A program made the translations under genes and the position numbers. Shown here piece by piece: positions 28,034 to 36,971 of a stretch of 64,000 nucleotides of DNA. Source of the DNA: Polyangiaceae bacterium UTPRO1. GTDB lineage: Bacteria; Desulfobacterota; Binatia; UTPRO1. Position 1 is the first letter of the stretch. Each line of letters opens with the position of its first letter. The stretch covers positions 62,001-126,000 of the forward strand of contig MWST01000026.1 in NCBI GenBank assembly GCA_002050235.1, given 5' to 3'. Below the pieces are notes generated by a model. It saw nothing but the letters and a program-made list of their open reading frames with translations, had not been told where the DNA came from and did no database searches.

Positions 28034-29758
28034 TCAGCAGGCGCCGCAGACGCGACAGGTGGTGACGTCGCAAGGCTTGGTCTGGCGCTCGGCGCGGGCG
28101 CGCGCGCGCTCCGTCCAGAGGAAGCGCTTGTGCAGACTGTGGTCGAGGAAGTCCCAGGGCAGGATCTCGTCGGCCGGGTATTCACGGTGCGAGAAGAGGC
28201 GCGGATCGACTCCGCCGGCAGGGGGATCGCGCTCCCAGGCGCGCAGCACGCGCCACCAATCGCCGCCGGCGGCGTGGATCGCGAGCAGGAGGCGCGACAC
28301 GCGGCGATCGCCGCGCGACAGCACCGTCGCGTAGTACGTCGCGCGCGGGGAGGCGACGTCGACGTCGACGCCGCCCACCCGGCCGATGGCGCGCCGCAGA
28401 TCGCCGATCTTCGCCCGCAGCGAGCGCAGGTCCGCCATCGGCTCCCACTGGAACGGCGTCCACGGCTTCGGGCCGAAGGGATTCACCGAGATCTTGATCT
28501 GCCGGACGCGACCTTCACGGCGGAAGCGCTCGCCGATCTTGCGGGAGAGATCGGCGATGGCCGCGACGTCCTCGGACGTCTCGGTCGGCAGGCCGATCAT
28601 GAAATAGAGCTTCATCGCCCGGACTCCGGCGCCGACGAGCCAATCCGTGGCGCGCAGGATCTCCGGCTCGGTGAGGTTCTTGTTGATCACCCGCCGCAGG
28701 CGCTCCGAGCCGGCCTCGGGCGCGACCGTGACGCTCTGGTTGGCGCTGCGGCCGAGGGCCCCCGCGAGGCGGTGGGTGATGACGTCCGCCTTCAGGGACG
28801 AGGGCGACGCGCGCCCGCCCGCGTCGGCGACGCGCTCGCAGAGGCCTGCGATGCCGGGCACGCTCGCCATCTCGGCGCCGACGAGCCCGATCGTGCGACG
28901 ATGCGCCAGGCCCTCGTCGATCGCCGCCGCCAGCGCCTCCGGGCTGCGATACCGGATCGGTCGATACATGTAGCCGGCGGCGCAGAAGCGGCAGCCCCAC
29001 TCGCAGCCGCGGCTCGCCTCGACGAGGTACATGTCGCCGAAGACGGCCTCGGGAGCCAGCACCTTGCTCGCGGTCGTGAAGCGGTCGAGGTCGGTCACCA
29101 GCCGGCGCCTGACCGCCCCCGACCCGGGGCCGCGATACGCGACCGCGCCGATCGTGCCGTCGCGTCCGTACTCGACCTCGTAGCGGTCCGGACGGTAGGC
29201 GCCGGCGACCTCGGCAACGGCGTCGAGCACTCCGGCGCGTCCGCCGCCCGCATCACGGGCGGCCACGAACTGCGCCAGCAGCTCGGGGATCATCTCCTCG
29301 CCCTCGCCGATGAACACGGCGTCGAAGAAGTCGGCGATCGGCTCGGGGTTCAAGAACGTCGCCGGCCCGCCGCAGATCAGCAGCGGTCCGCCCCGGCGGT
29401 CGTCGCGCAGCGGCGGGATCCCCGCCCCGGCCAGGATGTCGACGACATGGAGATAATCGGTCTCGAACGAAATCGAGAAGGCGACGATCTCGAAGTCCCG
29501 CAGGCGCCGGCCGCTCTCGAAGCTCACGACCTCGCTGCCGTGCTGGTCCGGATCGGGTAGGAACGCCCGCTCGCAGTGGACGCGCGGATGCCGGCTCAGG
29601 ATCTCGAATACCGACTGGAAGCCGAGGTTCGCCATCCCGACCGGGTAGGTATTGGGGTAGACGAGGCACACCGCGACGTCGCCGCCGCCGCTCGGCGTGA
29701 AGAGGAAGCGCTCCTGCGCGCGGCGATCGCGCAGGCGATCACGGGGGGACTCCGGCAT
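28034..29758 (-). CDS. B12-binding-type radical SAM protein (TIGR03960-like)
   Basis: 574 residues. An N-terminal B12-binding-like Rossmann segment (about 25-165, including LVYPNTYPVGMANLGFQ and LLICGGPATFLNPEP) precedes a radical SAM barrel with the cluster motif CEWGCRFC (C-x3-C-x2-C) at about 255. The glycine-rich SAM segments and the partial-barrel strand MKLYFMIGLPTE follow. The C-terminus ends with CDVTTCRVCGAC, a probable extra Fe-S or zinc site. Proteins of this type are widespread in bacteria and uncharacterised as far as I know. Convergent with the crotonase gene. Confidence 0.88.
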   Translation of the reverse strand: MPESPRDRLRDRRAQERFLFTPSGGGDVAVCLVYPNTYPVGMANLGFQSVFEILSRHPRVHCERAFLPDPDQHGSEVVSFESGRRLRDFEIVAFSISFETDYLHVVDILAGAGIPPLRDDRRGGPLLICGGPATFLNPEPIADFFDAVFIGEGEEMIPELLAQFVAARDAGGGRAGVLDAVAEVAGAYRPDRYEVEYGRDGTIGAVAYRGPGSGAVRRRLVTDLDRFTTASKVLAPEAVFGDMYLVEASRGCEWGCRFCAAGYMYRPIRYRSPEALAAAIDEGLAHRRTIGLVGAEMASVPGIAGLCERVADAGGRASPSSLKADVITHRLAGALGRSANQSVTVAPEAGSERLRRVINKNLTEPEILRATDWLVGAGVRAMKLYFMIGLPTETSEDVAAIADLSRKIGERFRREGRVRQIKISVNPFGPKPWTPFQWEPMADLRSLRAKIGDLRRAIGRVGGVDVDVASPRATYYATVLSRGDRRVSRLLLAIHAAGGDWWRVLRAWERDPPAGGVDPRLFSHREYPADEILPWDFLDHSLHKRFLWTERARARAERQTKPCDVTTCRVCGAC

Positions 29759-29904
29759 CGAACCGGGGAGTATAGGCGCCGTCGATCCCGTTGACGAGCG
29801 CCGGAGCGGTACGCACGCCCCGGATCGCCCCGCCCGGCACGCCGCGCCGCGATCGGCCGCGACTGCGTCGCTCGCCGCGCCTCGACGTCGACGTCGCTAC
29901 CGCG

Positions 29905-30792
29905 TCACACCGGCGGCGCGCCGGAGTCGACGACGCGAGGCGCGATCGACCGTCCCCCGAATTCCACCGATGCCGGTCCCGCCTTCTCGGCGTTATCGGC
30001 CTTCTCGCGCCGGGCGAGGATGCTGAGGCGGCGGTTCTCGTCGGCGAGCGGATCGGCCGCGTTCAACGGCTTCTCGGCGCCGTAGGCGCTGATGCGGAGC
30101 ACCTGGTTGGCGCGGATACCCGACTGCTCCAGCACGGCGCGCGCATTGTTGGCGCGCGCGAAGGAAAGATCCCAGTTGCTCATCCCGGCGCCGGCGGCGA
30201 ACGGGCGTGCATCGGTGTGGCCGCCGATTTCGATGTGGTTCGGCAGCATTTTCAAGTGCCCGGCGAGCTCTTTCAGGAGGGCGACGAGACCGGGCTTCAG
30301 GGTCGCGCTGCTGAGGTCGAAGAGCAGTCCTTTCTGGCCGCTCGTGCCGGAGTCGACGATCTGGATCTCGAGCCCCTCGGACGTCACCTCGACGCGCACG
30401 TGGTCCTTGACGGCATCGAACGCCGGATCGCGCTCGAGAGCCTCCTGGATCGCCTTGGCCGACCCGCGGAGCGCTTCCAGCTCTTCACCGGTCCCTTGAA
30501 CGATGGTGAGCGCCGCCTCGAGCGGGCGGCTCTCCTGCGCGCGCGCCTGCTCGAGCTTGTCGCCGAGCATGGAGCCGCCCGATTGCACTCCGGCATTACG
30601 GAAGTAGCGCGCCAATTCCTGGCGCAGCTTCAAGTCCGCTTGGGTGAGGAGCCAGAGCACGAGGAAGAGCGCGAACATGCAGGTGATGAAGTCGGCGTAC
30701 GCGACCTTCCAGGCGCCGCCGTGGTGGGCGCCGCCGTGGCCCTTCTTCTTCCGCCACTTGACGACGACTTGCGGCTGCCCCTTCGCCGCCAT
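29905..30792 (-). CDS. motB: Flagellar motor stator protein MotB
   Basis: 295 residues. A basic N-terminus precedes one transmembrane helix (YADFITCMFALFLVLWLL) with the ion-binding Asp34. A periplasmic linker follows, then an OmpA-like peptidoglycan-binding domain (about 155-275; IEIGGHTDARPF, LSFARANNARAVL). With MotA it forms the ion-conducting stator and anchors it to the cell wall. The ATG shares one base with the motA stop (TGATG). Indicates a motile organism although no other flagellar structural genes are in the window. Confidence 0.96.
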   Translation of the reverse strand: MAAKGQPQVVVKWRKKKGHGGAHHGGAWKVAYADFITCMFALFLVLWLLTQADLKLRQELARYFRNAGVQSGGSMLGDKLEQARAQESRPLEAALTIVQGTGEELEALRGSAKAIQEALERDPAFDAVKDHVRVEVTSEGLEIQIVDSGTSGQKGLLFDLSSATLKPGLVALLKELAGHLKMLPNHIEIGGHTDARPFAAGAGMSNWDLSFARANNARAVLEQSGIRANQVLRISAYGAEKPLNAADPLADENRRLSILARREKADNAEKAGPASVEFGGRSIAPRVVDSGAPPV

Positions 30793-31652
30793 CAGGCGCT
30801 CTTCACGCTGCGCACCGCTTCATCGAGCTCGTCGCTCGACGGACGCGAGCTCTCGAAGATCGCCTTGCGCGCGAACTCGACGGCGACTATCGGCGACGTG
30901 CCGCGCTGCGACGCGACGACCCCGTCCTTGATGCAACGTAGATACTTCGCGGCGGCGGCGCCCTGAACCTCGATGTTGGTAGCGACCGGGTTCAGGATGC
31001 CGTACGAGAGCAGCACGCCGAGAAAGGTGCCGACGAGCGCCGCTGCGATGTGGTGCCCGATCTCTTCCGGCCCGGCATCGAGCGAGCCCATGGTCACGAT
31101 GATGCCGAGAACGGCGGCGACGATCCCGAGACCGGGGAGCGCGTCAGCCGTCTTCTGGATCAGGCCGACCGGGATCATGTGCTCCTCGTGGTGCGTGTCG
31201 AGCTCGGTGTCGAGGAGGGTGTCGAGCTCTTCCGCCGAAGCCGTGCCGTTGACGATCTGCTTCAGGGCGTCGCGCAGAAACTCGACCGCGTGATGGCGCT
31301 TCAAGAAACTCGGATACTTCGAGAAGATTGCGCTCTTGTCGAAGTCCTGCACGTGCTCGTCGAGAGCGACGGCGCCGTTCTTGCGCATGAACTGAAAGAC
31401 CTCGTACTGCATCTTCAAGAGATCGAGGTAGTCCGCCTTGGTGGGCGCGCTCGAGCCGAAGGCCGCTCCCAGGCCCTTGCCGACGAGACCGAGCGCCTTG
31501 CCCGGAGCCGAGATCAGGAGCGAACCGAGCGCCGCGCCGCCGATGATGATCAGCTCCCCCGGCTGGAAGAGGACGTGCATCGGCCCGTTGATGAACGCGA
31601 ATCCGCCGATGACGCAGCCGAGGACGACGACGATGCCGAGGATCGTGAACAT
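30792..31652 (-). CDS. motA: Flagellar motor stator protein MotA
   Basis: 286 residues with four predicted membrane helices (about 1-22, 28-48, 170-190, 200-222). The large cytoplasmic loop contains the charged segment contacting FliG (FMRKNGAVALDEHV). ALPGLGIVAAVLGIIVTMGSL and LVGTFLGVLLSYG hold the conserved prolines and helix-packing residues. First gene of motAB; a sigma-28-like promoter is 40-75 bases upstream. Confidence 0.96.
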   Translation of the reverse strand: MFTILGIVVVLGCVIGGFAFINGPMHVLFQPGELIIIGGAALGSLLISAPGKALGLVGKGLGAAFGSSAPTKADYLDLLKMQYEVFQFMRKNGAVALDEHVQDFDKSAIFSKYPSFLKRHHAVEFLRDALKQIVNGTASAEELDTLLDTELDTHHEEHMIPVGLIQKTADALPGLGIVAAVLGIIVTMGSLDAGPEEIGHHIAAALVGTFLGVLLSYGILNPVATNIEVQGAAAAKYLRCIKDGVVASQRGTSPIVAVEFARKAIFESSRPSSDELDEAVRSVKSA

Positions 31653-31700
31653 GCGATGTGCTGTGCGGCACGGACGGAAAGTCCCGGTCGTGCGTACGAG

Positions 31701-31728
31701 TTCTCGGCCGGAGGAGGCTGCGACTTGA
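31701..31728 (-). promoter_or_regulatory. Candidate sigma-28 (FliA) promoter for motAB
   Basis: Minus strand: TCAAGTCG (31721-31728), 12-base spacer, GCCGAGAA (31701-31708; 7 of 8 matches to the FliA -10 GCCGATAA). The FliA consensus spacer is 11, so it is off by one. The predicted start near 31694 leaves a leader of about 42 bases to motA. Confidence 0.4.
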
Positions 31729-31880
31729 GCTGAAACGGGGAGCGGCCGGCGCCCGGAGCCCGCCGAGCGCCGCGAGCGACGCCGCAGCCGCCGATTTCTG
31801 CCCGCTCAGCACGAGCTTGGCGACGGCGTGCGGTAGTCACGCGTCATCGTCTGCCGACGGCGGCTCCACCCGCCCCGCGC

Positions 31881-32099
31881 TCAACGCAGCGGCGCGATCA
31901 GTTGCGTCCCGCAGTGGATGCAGTATGCCGCGAACGTGCGGCGGACCTGCAGATGCGTGGTGTCGTCACAGCGCGAAGCTCCGCGCAAGCTCTGATTCAC
32001 GACCCCGCCGCACTGCGGACAGTGCGCCACGGGCGCATTGGCGCGCCGGTGGTTGAGATTCTCGCATGACGATGCCTGACGTTTGCTGGGTCCGATCAC
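31881..32099 (-). CDS. Small zinc-finger-like protein
   Basis: 72 residues from a GTG with a strong GAGGAGG site 6 bases upstream. Two Cys pairs, CPQC near residue 27 and CIHC near residue 60, plus a Cys at about 44, suggest a compact zinc ribbon. No function known. The strong ribosome site argues that it is a real gene. Confidence 0.65.
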   Translation of the reverse strand: MIGPSKRQASSCENLNHRRANAPVAHCPQCGGVVNQSLRGASRCDDTTHLQVRRTFAAYCIHCGTQLIAPLR

Positions 32100-32262
32100 G
32101 TACTCCTCCTCGAAAAACCAACGCCGCGCCGCAGTGCGGGGAGCGCGGAACCGGGACGTCGCGCGCGCGTGCGCACGAGGCTCGACGACTGCGACACGCT
32201 ACCATCGGCTTCCTGCGACCTCAACGCGCTAACCGCATCTCGACTTCTCGCCCGCAAACGAC

Positions 32263-32295
32263 ACGAGGCACGCGGGCTCCGCCCGCGTGCCTCGT
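32263..32295 (-). terminator. Hairpin terminator downstream of ftsZ
   Basis: Perfect 15-bp inverted repeat (ACGAGGCACGCGGGC and its complement) with a 3-base loop, starting 22 bases after the ftsZ stop. The downstream T-run is weak (GTCGTTTGC). It is symmetric and could act in both directions. It marks the end of the dcw cluster. Confidence 0.7.
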
Positions 32296-32316
32296 CAACC
32301 ACGATCGTACGATCGC

Positions 32317-33573
32317 TCAGTCGGCTTGTTTGCGCAGAAAAGTCGGGATGTCGAGGCTGTCGTCGTCATCGGGCACGGTGAGCGAGATCGGCTCGCCGCG
32401 ATCGTTTCCGCCGCCCGATCGCGTCCACATCGTGCCGTCGAGGTCGTTGATGCCGCCTACCCGCACGACCTTGCGCACCGCCGCCGCCGCCGACTGTGCC
32501 GCTTCACGAACCGGCTCGCGCGTGAAAGCGACGCGCGGCGCCGGCGCAGGTTGCGGCGGCTGCACCAGCGGCGCCGGCGGCTGGGCCGTTACGCCCGGCG
32601 GGCGACGCACGTCCTCGCGCGCCTCGCCGAAGCCGGTCGCGATGACGGTGATGCGGATCTGATCGGACAGCGTATCGTCGATGACGGCGCCGAAGATGAT
32701 GTTGGCCTCGTCGTCGGCTTCCTCCTGGATCAGGGTCGCGGCCTCGTTGACCTCGTGGATGGTGAGATCCGGACCGCCGGTGATGTTGATGAGGACGCCG
32801 CGCGCGCCTTGGATGGAGACGTCTTCGAGCAGAGGACTCGAGATCGCCTTCTGGGCAGCCTCGACGGCGCGATCCTCACCGCTGGCGACGGCCGCACCCA
32901 TGAGCGCCATGCCCATCTCGGACATGATCGCGCGGACATCGTTGAAATCGAGGTTGATGAGGCCGTGGACGGTGATGAGGTCGGAGATGCCGCGGACGGC
33001 CTGAAGCAACACGTCGTCGGCCTTCTTGAAGGTCTCGAGGATCGACATGTTGCGGCCGGCGACGGCGAGGAGGCGCTGGTTCGGGATGGCGATGAGAGTG
33101 TCGACGTTGGTCTTGAGCTCGCGCATGCCCTCTTCGGCCTGACGCCCGCGCTTCTTGCCCTCGAAGAGGAAGGGCTTGGTCACGACACCGACCGTGAGGG
33201 CGCCGAGCTCGCGGGCGATCCGCGCAACGACCGGAGCGCCGCCGGTGCCGGTGCCGCCGCCCATGCCGGCGGTGACGAATACCATGTCGGCGCCGGTCAG
33301 CACCTCGCGGATGCGCTCCACGTCCTCGGTCGCCGCTTTGCGGCCGACCTCGGGATTGCCGCCCGCGCCCAGGCCCTTGGTGAAGGCAGTGCCGAGCTGG
33401 AGCTTCACGGACGCCAGGTTCGCTTTGAGCGCCTGGGCATCGGTGTTGGCGGTCATGAAGTCGACGCCCTGGAGGCCGGCTGCGATCATCGTGTTGACCG
33501 CGTTGCCGCCCCCGCCGCCGACGCCGATCACTTTGATCCGGGCACCCAGTTGCACACCTTCAAGGTCTTGCAT
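32317..33573 (-). CDS. ftsZ: Cell division protein FtsZ
   Basis: 418 residues from the ATG at 33573, which has a perfect AAGGAGGT site. Tubulin-like GTPase that forms the division ring. Nucleotide loop [12 protein letters not shown] near residue 17, tubulin signature [12 protein letters not shown] at 103-114, and [11 protein letters not shown] (T7 catalytic loop). Residues 318-400 are a Pro/Ala-rich variable linker, and the conserved C-terminal peptide [11 protein letters not shown] (408-418) would bind FtsA and other partners. Last gene of the dcw cluster, separated from ftsA by 174 bases, the largest gap in the cluster. Confidence 0.99.
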   Translation of the reverse strand: MQDLEGVQLGARIKVIGVGGGGGNAVNTMIAAGLQGVDFMTANTDAQALKANLASVKLQLGTAFTKGLGAGGNPEVGRKAATEDVERIREVLTGADMVFVTAGMGGGTGTGGAPVVARIARELGALTVGVVTKPFLFEGKKRGRQAEEGMRELKTNVDTLIAIPNQRLLAVAGRNMSILETFKKADDVLLQAVRGISDLITVHGLINLDFNDVRAIMSEMGMALMGAAVASGEDRAVEAAQKAISSPLLEDVSIQGARGVLINITGGPDLTIHEVNEAATLIQEEADDEANIIFGAVIDDTLSDQIRITVIATGFGEAREDVRRPPGVTAQPPAPLVQPPQPAPAPRVAFTREPVREAAQSAAAAVRKVVRVGGINDLDGTMWTRSGGGNDRGEPISLTVPDDDDSLDIPTFLRKQAD

Positions 33574-33678
33574 CACCCCACCTCCTTCAACCTGGACAGG
33601 ACGGCCATCGCTCTTGGGCGATCCGGCGCCGTCTTTCCCACCATGCCCACGTCCATGCCGCCGCCTCATGCGTCACCC

Positions 33679-33707
33679 CCTGTACCGCAATTCAAAATCG
33701 CTGTCAC
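33679..33707 (-). promoter_or_regulatory. Candidate internal promoter for ftsZ
   Basis: In the ftsA-ftsZ gap, minus strand: GTGACA (33702-33707), 17-base spacer, TACAGG (33679-33684). Only moderate matches, but the position fits the extra ftsZ promoters known in many bacteria. Confidence 0.3.
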
Positions 33708-33747
33708 GCAATTTCGCCCCGAACAATCACGCCGAGACGTCGCCCGC

Positions 33748-34977
33748 TCAAAAAAAATCCCGCAGCCATTCGCCCATGCGATGCCGGACGCGCCCGAGTA
33801 GTCCGTCGGTGCGCGTCGCGTGCAAGCGCACCGGCTTGCCGCCGTCGCCGCCCGCGAGGAGGAGCCCGATCGAGGCTGCGTGGATAGGGCTCGCGACGAG
33901 ATCCGCGAGAGCGGTGACGTGGTGCGGGATCCCGATCCGCACCGGCAGACGCAGGATCCGCTCCGCGACGTCGGTGATGCGATCCAGGAGCACCGAGCCG
34001 CCGACCAGGACGACGCCCGAGGCGAGGACCTCCTCGTATCCCGAGCGGATGATCTCGCGCGCCACCAACTGGAAGATCTCCTCGACCCGCGGCTCGATGA
34101 TCTCACAGAGGATATGGCGCGAGAGCACGCGCGGCTCGCGGTCGCCGACGCTCGGCACTTCGATCTCGACGTGGCGCTCGACGAGCGCGGCACGCGCGCA
34201 ACCGAAGCGCCGCTTGATCTTCTCGGCCTCGACGGTCGGCGTACGCAGCCCGGCGGCGATGTCGTTGGTGAGATGCTGGCCCCCGAGCGGCAGGTTCGTG
34301 GTGTGGCGCACGGCGCCGCCGTGGAAGATGACGACGTCGCTGGTGCCGGCGCCGATATCGACGAGCGCGACGCCGAGCTCTTTCTCCTCGGGAGTGAGGA
34401 CGGCGTCGGCCGAGGCGAGCGCACCGAGCACCACATCGTCGACTGCGATCCCGGCCTGCTTGCAGCATTTCACCAGGTTCTGAGCCGCGGCTACCTGGGA
34501 GGTGATGATGTGGACCTTGGCCTCGAGCCGGACGCCGGCGATACCGATCGGCTCCCGGAGCCCCTCCTGGTCGTCGATGATGTATTCCTGCGGCAGGACG
34601 TGCAGCACCTCGCGGTCGGCAGGCAGCGCCACCGCGCGCGCGGCGTCGAGGACCCGGCTCAGATCGCTCACGGACACTTCTCCGTTGCGTACCGCGACCA
34701 CGCCGTGGCTCGACAGCCCGCGCACGTGGGAGCCGCCGATGGACGCGGTCACGTGACGGATCTCGCAGCGCGCCATCTGCTCGGCCTCGGCGACGGCCTT
34801 GCGAATCGCCTGCACCGTCGACTCGACGTGCACGATGGCGCCCTTGCGCAGACCACGCGACGGCGCTTCACCGATCCCGCACACCTCGATGCCGCGCTCG
34901 CCGACCTCGCCGACGACGACGCACGTCTTCGCCGTACCGAGATCGAGGGCCGCCACCATTCCGGTTCGCTTCGCCAT
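33748..34977 (-). CDS. ftsA: Cell division protein FtsA
   Basis: 409 residues. Actin-like ATPase that tethers FtsZ to the membrane. N-terminal AALDLGTAKTCVVVGEV (phosphate 1 loop), an SHS2 (1C) insertion about 85-165, LVDIGAGTSDVVIF (phosphate 2) and VVLVGGSVLLD (adenosine motif). The last residues GRVRHRMGEWLRDFF form the amphipathic membrane-targeting helix. 24 bases downstream of ftsQ. Confidence 0.98.
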   Translation of the reverse strand: MAKRTGMVAALDLGTAKTCVVVGEVGERGIEVCGIGEAPSRGLRKGAIVHVESTVQAIRKAVAEAEQMARCEIRHVTASIGGSHVRGLSSHGVVAVRNGEVSVSDLSRVLDAARAVALPADREVLHVLPQEYIIDDQEGLREPIGIAGVRLEAKVHIITSQVAAAQNLVKCCKQAGIAVDDVVLGALASADAVLTPEEKELGVALVDIGAGTSDVVIFHGGAVRHTTNLPLGGQHLTNDIAAGLRTPTVEAEKIKRRFGCARAALVERHVEIEVPSVGDREPRVLSRHILCEIIEPRVEEIFQLVAREIIRSGYEEVLASGVVLVGGSVLLDRITDVAERILRLPVRIGIPHHVTALADLVASPIHAASIGLLLAGGDGGKPVRLHATRTDGLLGRVRHRMGEWLRDFF

Positions 34978-35001
34978 CCCTCCGCCCTCGCTCCCCCCGG
35001 C

Positions 35002-36042
35002 TCAGGCTCGCGTGCGCGTTCCCTTCGCGCTCGGTTGCCGCAGCCGCACCACCGCTGCCGTCCCCGACGTCAGATCGATCTCGCGAATCTGGCTCTCTCG
35101 CCCCCGAAAATCCCGCAGCACGCGCTCGAGCCGCGCGAGCTTGGTCTTGAATCCGCTCCACCCGAACGTCAACGCGACTCGCGGTGCGACGGGGAAGACG
35201 GTGATCCCCTGCTCCCGCTCGATATGCACCTCCGAGACGTGAAATGGAAGTCCGGCAGCGTGCATCAGATCGAGGACGCGAAGCGCCTGCCGGATGGCAT
35301 GACGAGCGAAGGGGCGGTCGTCGGCGACGATCGCCGCCTCGACGCCGGTAACGAACGGCAGCTCGATCGGATCGCGGTCGCCGACGCGGACGAAGGCGAG
35401 TCCGGTAGTGTCCACGTAGTAGAGGTTGTCGAGGTAGAGGATGGCCACCGGCTTGCGCTCGGCGACGTCGACGATCAGCCGACGCGGGAGCTCACGCCGG
35501 ACGCTCGCACGCCGGATCCACGGGTGGGCCTCGAGCCGCGCCGCCAGCGCCTCGGGATCGAGGCGCCAGAGGCTCATGCCCGGCCGGACGGCGGCGGCTT
35601 CGAGGAGCGCTCCCGAGCGCACGTGGGTGGTCGGCGTCATCACGATCTCGGTGACGGCGAAGTACGGGTGATCGGCGATCGCAGCTACCACCCGGGGACC
35701 GTAGACGGCCAAGATCGCAAGGCCGCCGCCGACGGCGAGCACGCCGGCGGCGAGCGCCAGCCGGCGCACCGCACGCGGGGATCGCAACCAGCCGCTGCGG
35801 GCCCGGAGGGCGCTCGACACGGCGGCCGGGTCCGGACACGGCACTCGAAGCGCGGCCAGGTGCGCCGGGCGCCAGCGCACCCACGCCGACCACCGCGGGC
35901 GGCGGCAGGTCCAGGTCCAGGCCGCGCGGCGCATCCACTGCGGCCGCTCCGGCCGCCAGGCCAAGAGAGCGCTCCAATCCGAGCGCCGGTCGCGCAAGAT
36001 GGACCGGCCCGGGCGGCCGCGCCGCGGATCGCGCTGGGTCAT
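35002..36042 (-). CDS. ftsQ: Cell division protein FtsQ/DivIB
   Basis: 346 residues from ATG 36042 with AGGAGAG upstream; overlaps the ddlB stop by 4 bases (ATGA). Bitopic divisome protein: a long basic cytoplasmic N-terminus of about 100 residues, one membrane helix (about 105-125), a POTRA domain (YFAVTEIVMTPTTHVRSGAL, then HPWIRRASVRRELPRRLIVDV) and a beta domain. The cytoplasmic arm, rich in Arg and Trp, is longer than in E. coli FtsQ. It links FtsL/FtsB to the divisome. Confidence 0.92.
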   Translation of the reverse strand: MTQRDPRRGRPGRSILRDRRSDWSALLAWRPERPQWMRRAAWTWTCRRPRWSAWVRWRPAHLAALRVPCPDPAAVSSALRARSGWLRSPRAVRRLALAAGVLAVGGGLAILAVYGPRVVAAIADHPYFAVTEIVMTPTTHVRSGALLEAAAVRPGMSLWRLDPEALAARLEAHPWIRRASVRRELPRRLIVDVAERKPVAILYLDNLYYVDTTGLAFVRVGDRDPIELPFVTGVEAAIVADDRPFARHAIRQALRVLDLMHAAGLPFHVSEVHIEREQGITVFPVAPRVALTFGWSGFKTKLARLERVLRDFRGRESQIREIDLTSGTAAVVRLRQPSAKGTRTRA

Positions 36043-36971
36043 CGTCGACTCTCCTGGATACCGAGCGCCGCGCGCTCGAGGATCGCCTCGCAGAGATCGC
36101 CGAAGTCCATGCCCGCGTGCTCGGCGATGAGCGGCAGGTACGAGAGGGTCGTGAGCCCGGGGAGCGAATTCAGCTCGATGAGATAGGCGCGGCGACCGTC
36201 GACGCGAAGGTCGACGCGGCTGTAGGCGCCGCCCCCGAGCGCCGCGTGCGCCGCGGCGGCGAGCTCGAGGACCCGCGCCGACACGGCCGCAGGCAAGCGC
36301 GCCGGCATGAAGAACTCCTCGCGTCCGGGCGTGTACTTGACGTCGTAGCTGTGGAATTCGCCCTTGGCGACGACCTCGAGCGCTCCGAGCGCCCGCCCGT
36401 CGAGGATGCCGACGGTCACCTCCTTGCCCGGTACGTACTCCTCGATGATCACGCGCCGATCCGACCGCCCGGCGAGGCGCACCGCAGCCGCGAGCCCCGA
36501 CCGTGCGCGGACGATCGACACGCCGACGCTCGAGCCTTCGCTGTTCGGCTTCACGACCACCGGCAGCGACGCCGGGAGCGGCGGCAGGCGTCGCGCCTTC
36601 GCCGCGACCACGGTCCAGCGCGGCGTCGGCAGCCCCTGCGACCGCCACACCGTCTTCGCCATGGTCTTGTCCATCGCCAGGGCGCTCGTGAGGATGCCCG
36701 GACCCGTGTAGGGAATCGCCAGCAGCTCGAGCACGCCTTGCACGGCACCGTCCTCGCCGTAGCGGCCGTGGAGAGCGTTGAAGGCGACGTCGGGCTTCAG
36801 GCGGGCGAGCCGTGCCGGCAGGTCGCGCCCGACCCGCACCTCCGTCACTCGATAGCCGCGCTGGCGCAGCGCCGCAGCGACGGCCGTGCCGCTGCGAACG
36901 GAGATCTCCCGCTCGGCGGAGAGCCCGCCGAGGAGCACGGCGACGCGCGCGTCGCGGAGGCGGCGGATCAC
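36039..36971 (-). CDS. ddlB: D-alanine--D-alanine ligase
   Basis: 310 residues from the GTG at 36971, which overlaps the murB stop (GTGA). ATP-grasp enzyme forming the D-Ala-D-Ala dipeptide that MurF adds. Motifs: VLLGGLSAEREISVRSG, NALHGRYGEDGAVQG, VVKPNSEGSSVGV, IEEYVPGKEVTVGIL and the Ddl signature ELNSLPGLTTLSYLP. This is the housekeeping Ddl, unlike the ATP-grasp protein at 23684. Confidence 0.96.
   Translation of the reverse strand: MIRRLRDARVAVLLGGLSAEREISVRSGTAVAAALRQRGYRVTEVRVGRDLPARLARLKPDVAFNALHGRYGEDGAVQGVLELLAIPYTGPGILTSALAMDKTMAKTVWRSQGLPTPRWTVVAAKARRLPPLPASLPVVVKPNSEGSSVGVSIVRARSGLAAAVRLAGRSDRRVIIEEYVPGKEVTVGILDGRALGALEVVAKGEFHSYDVKYTPGREEFFMPARLPAAVSARVLELAAAAHAALGGGAYSRVDLRVDGRRAYLIELNSLPGLTTLSYLPLIAEHAGMDFGDLCEAILERAALGIQESRR

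Noticed and set aside
33820-36186. 788-residue plus-strand frame across ftsA and ftsQ
   Set aside because: Antisense shadow; both minus-strand genes have complete motifs and proper overlaps.
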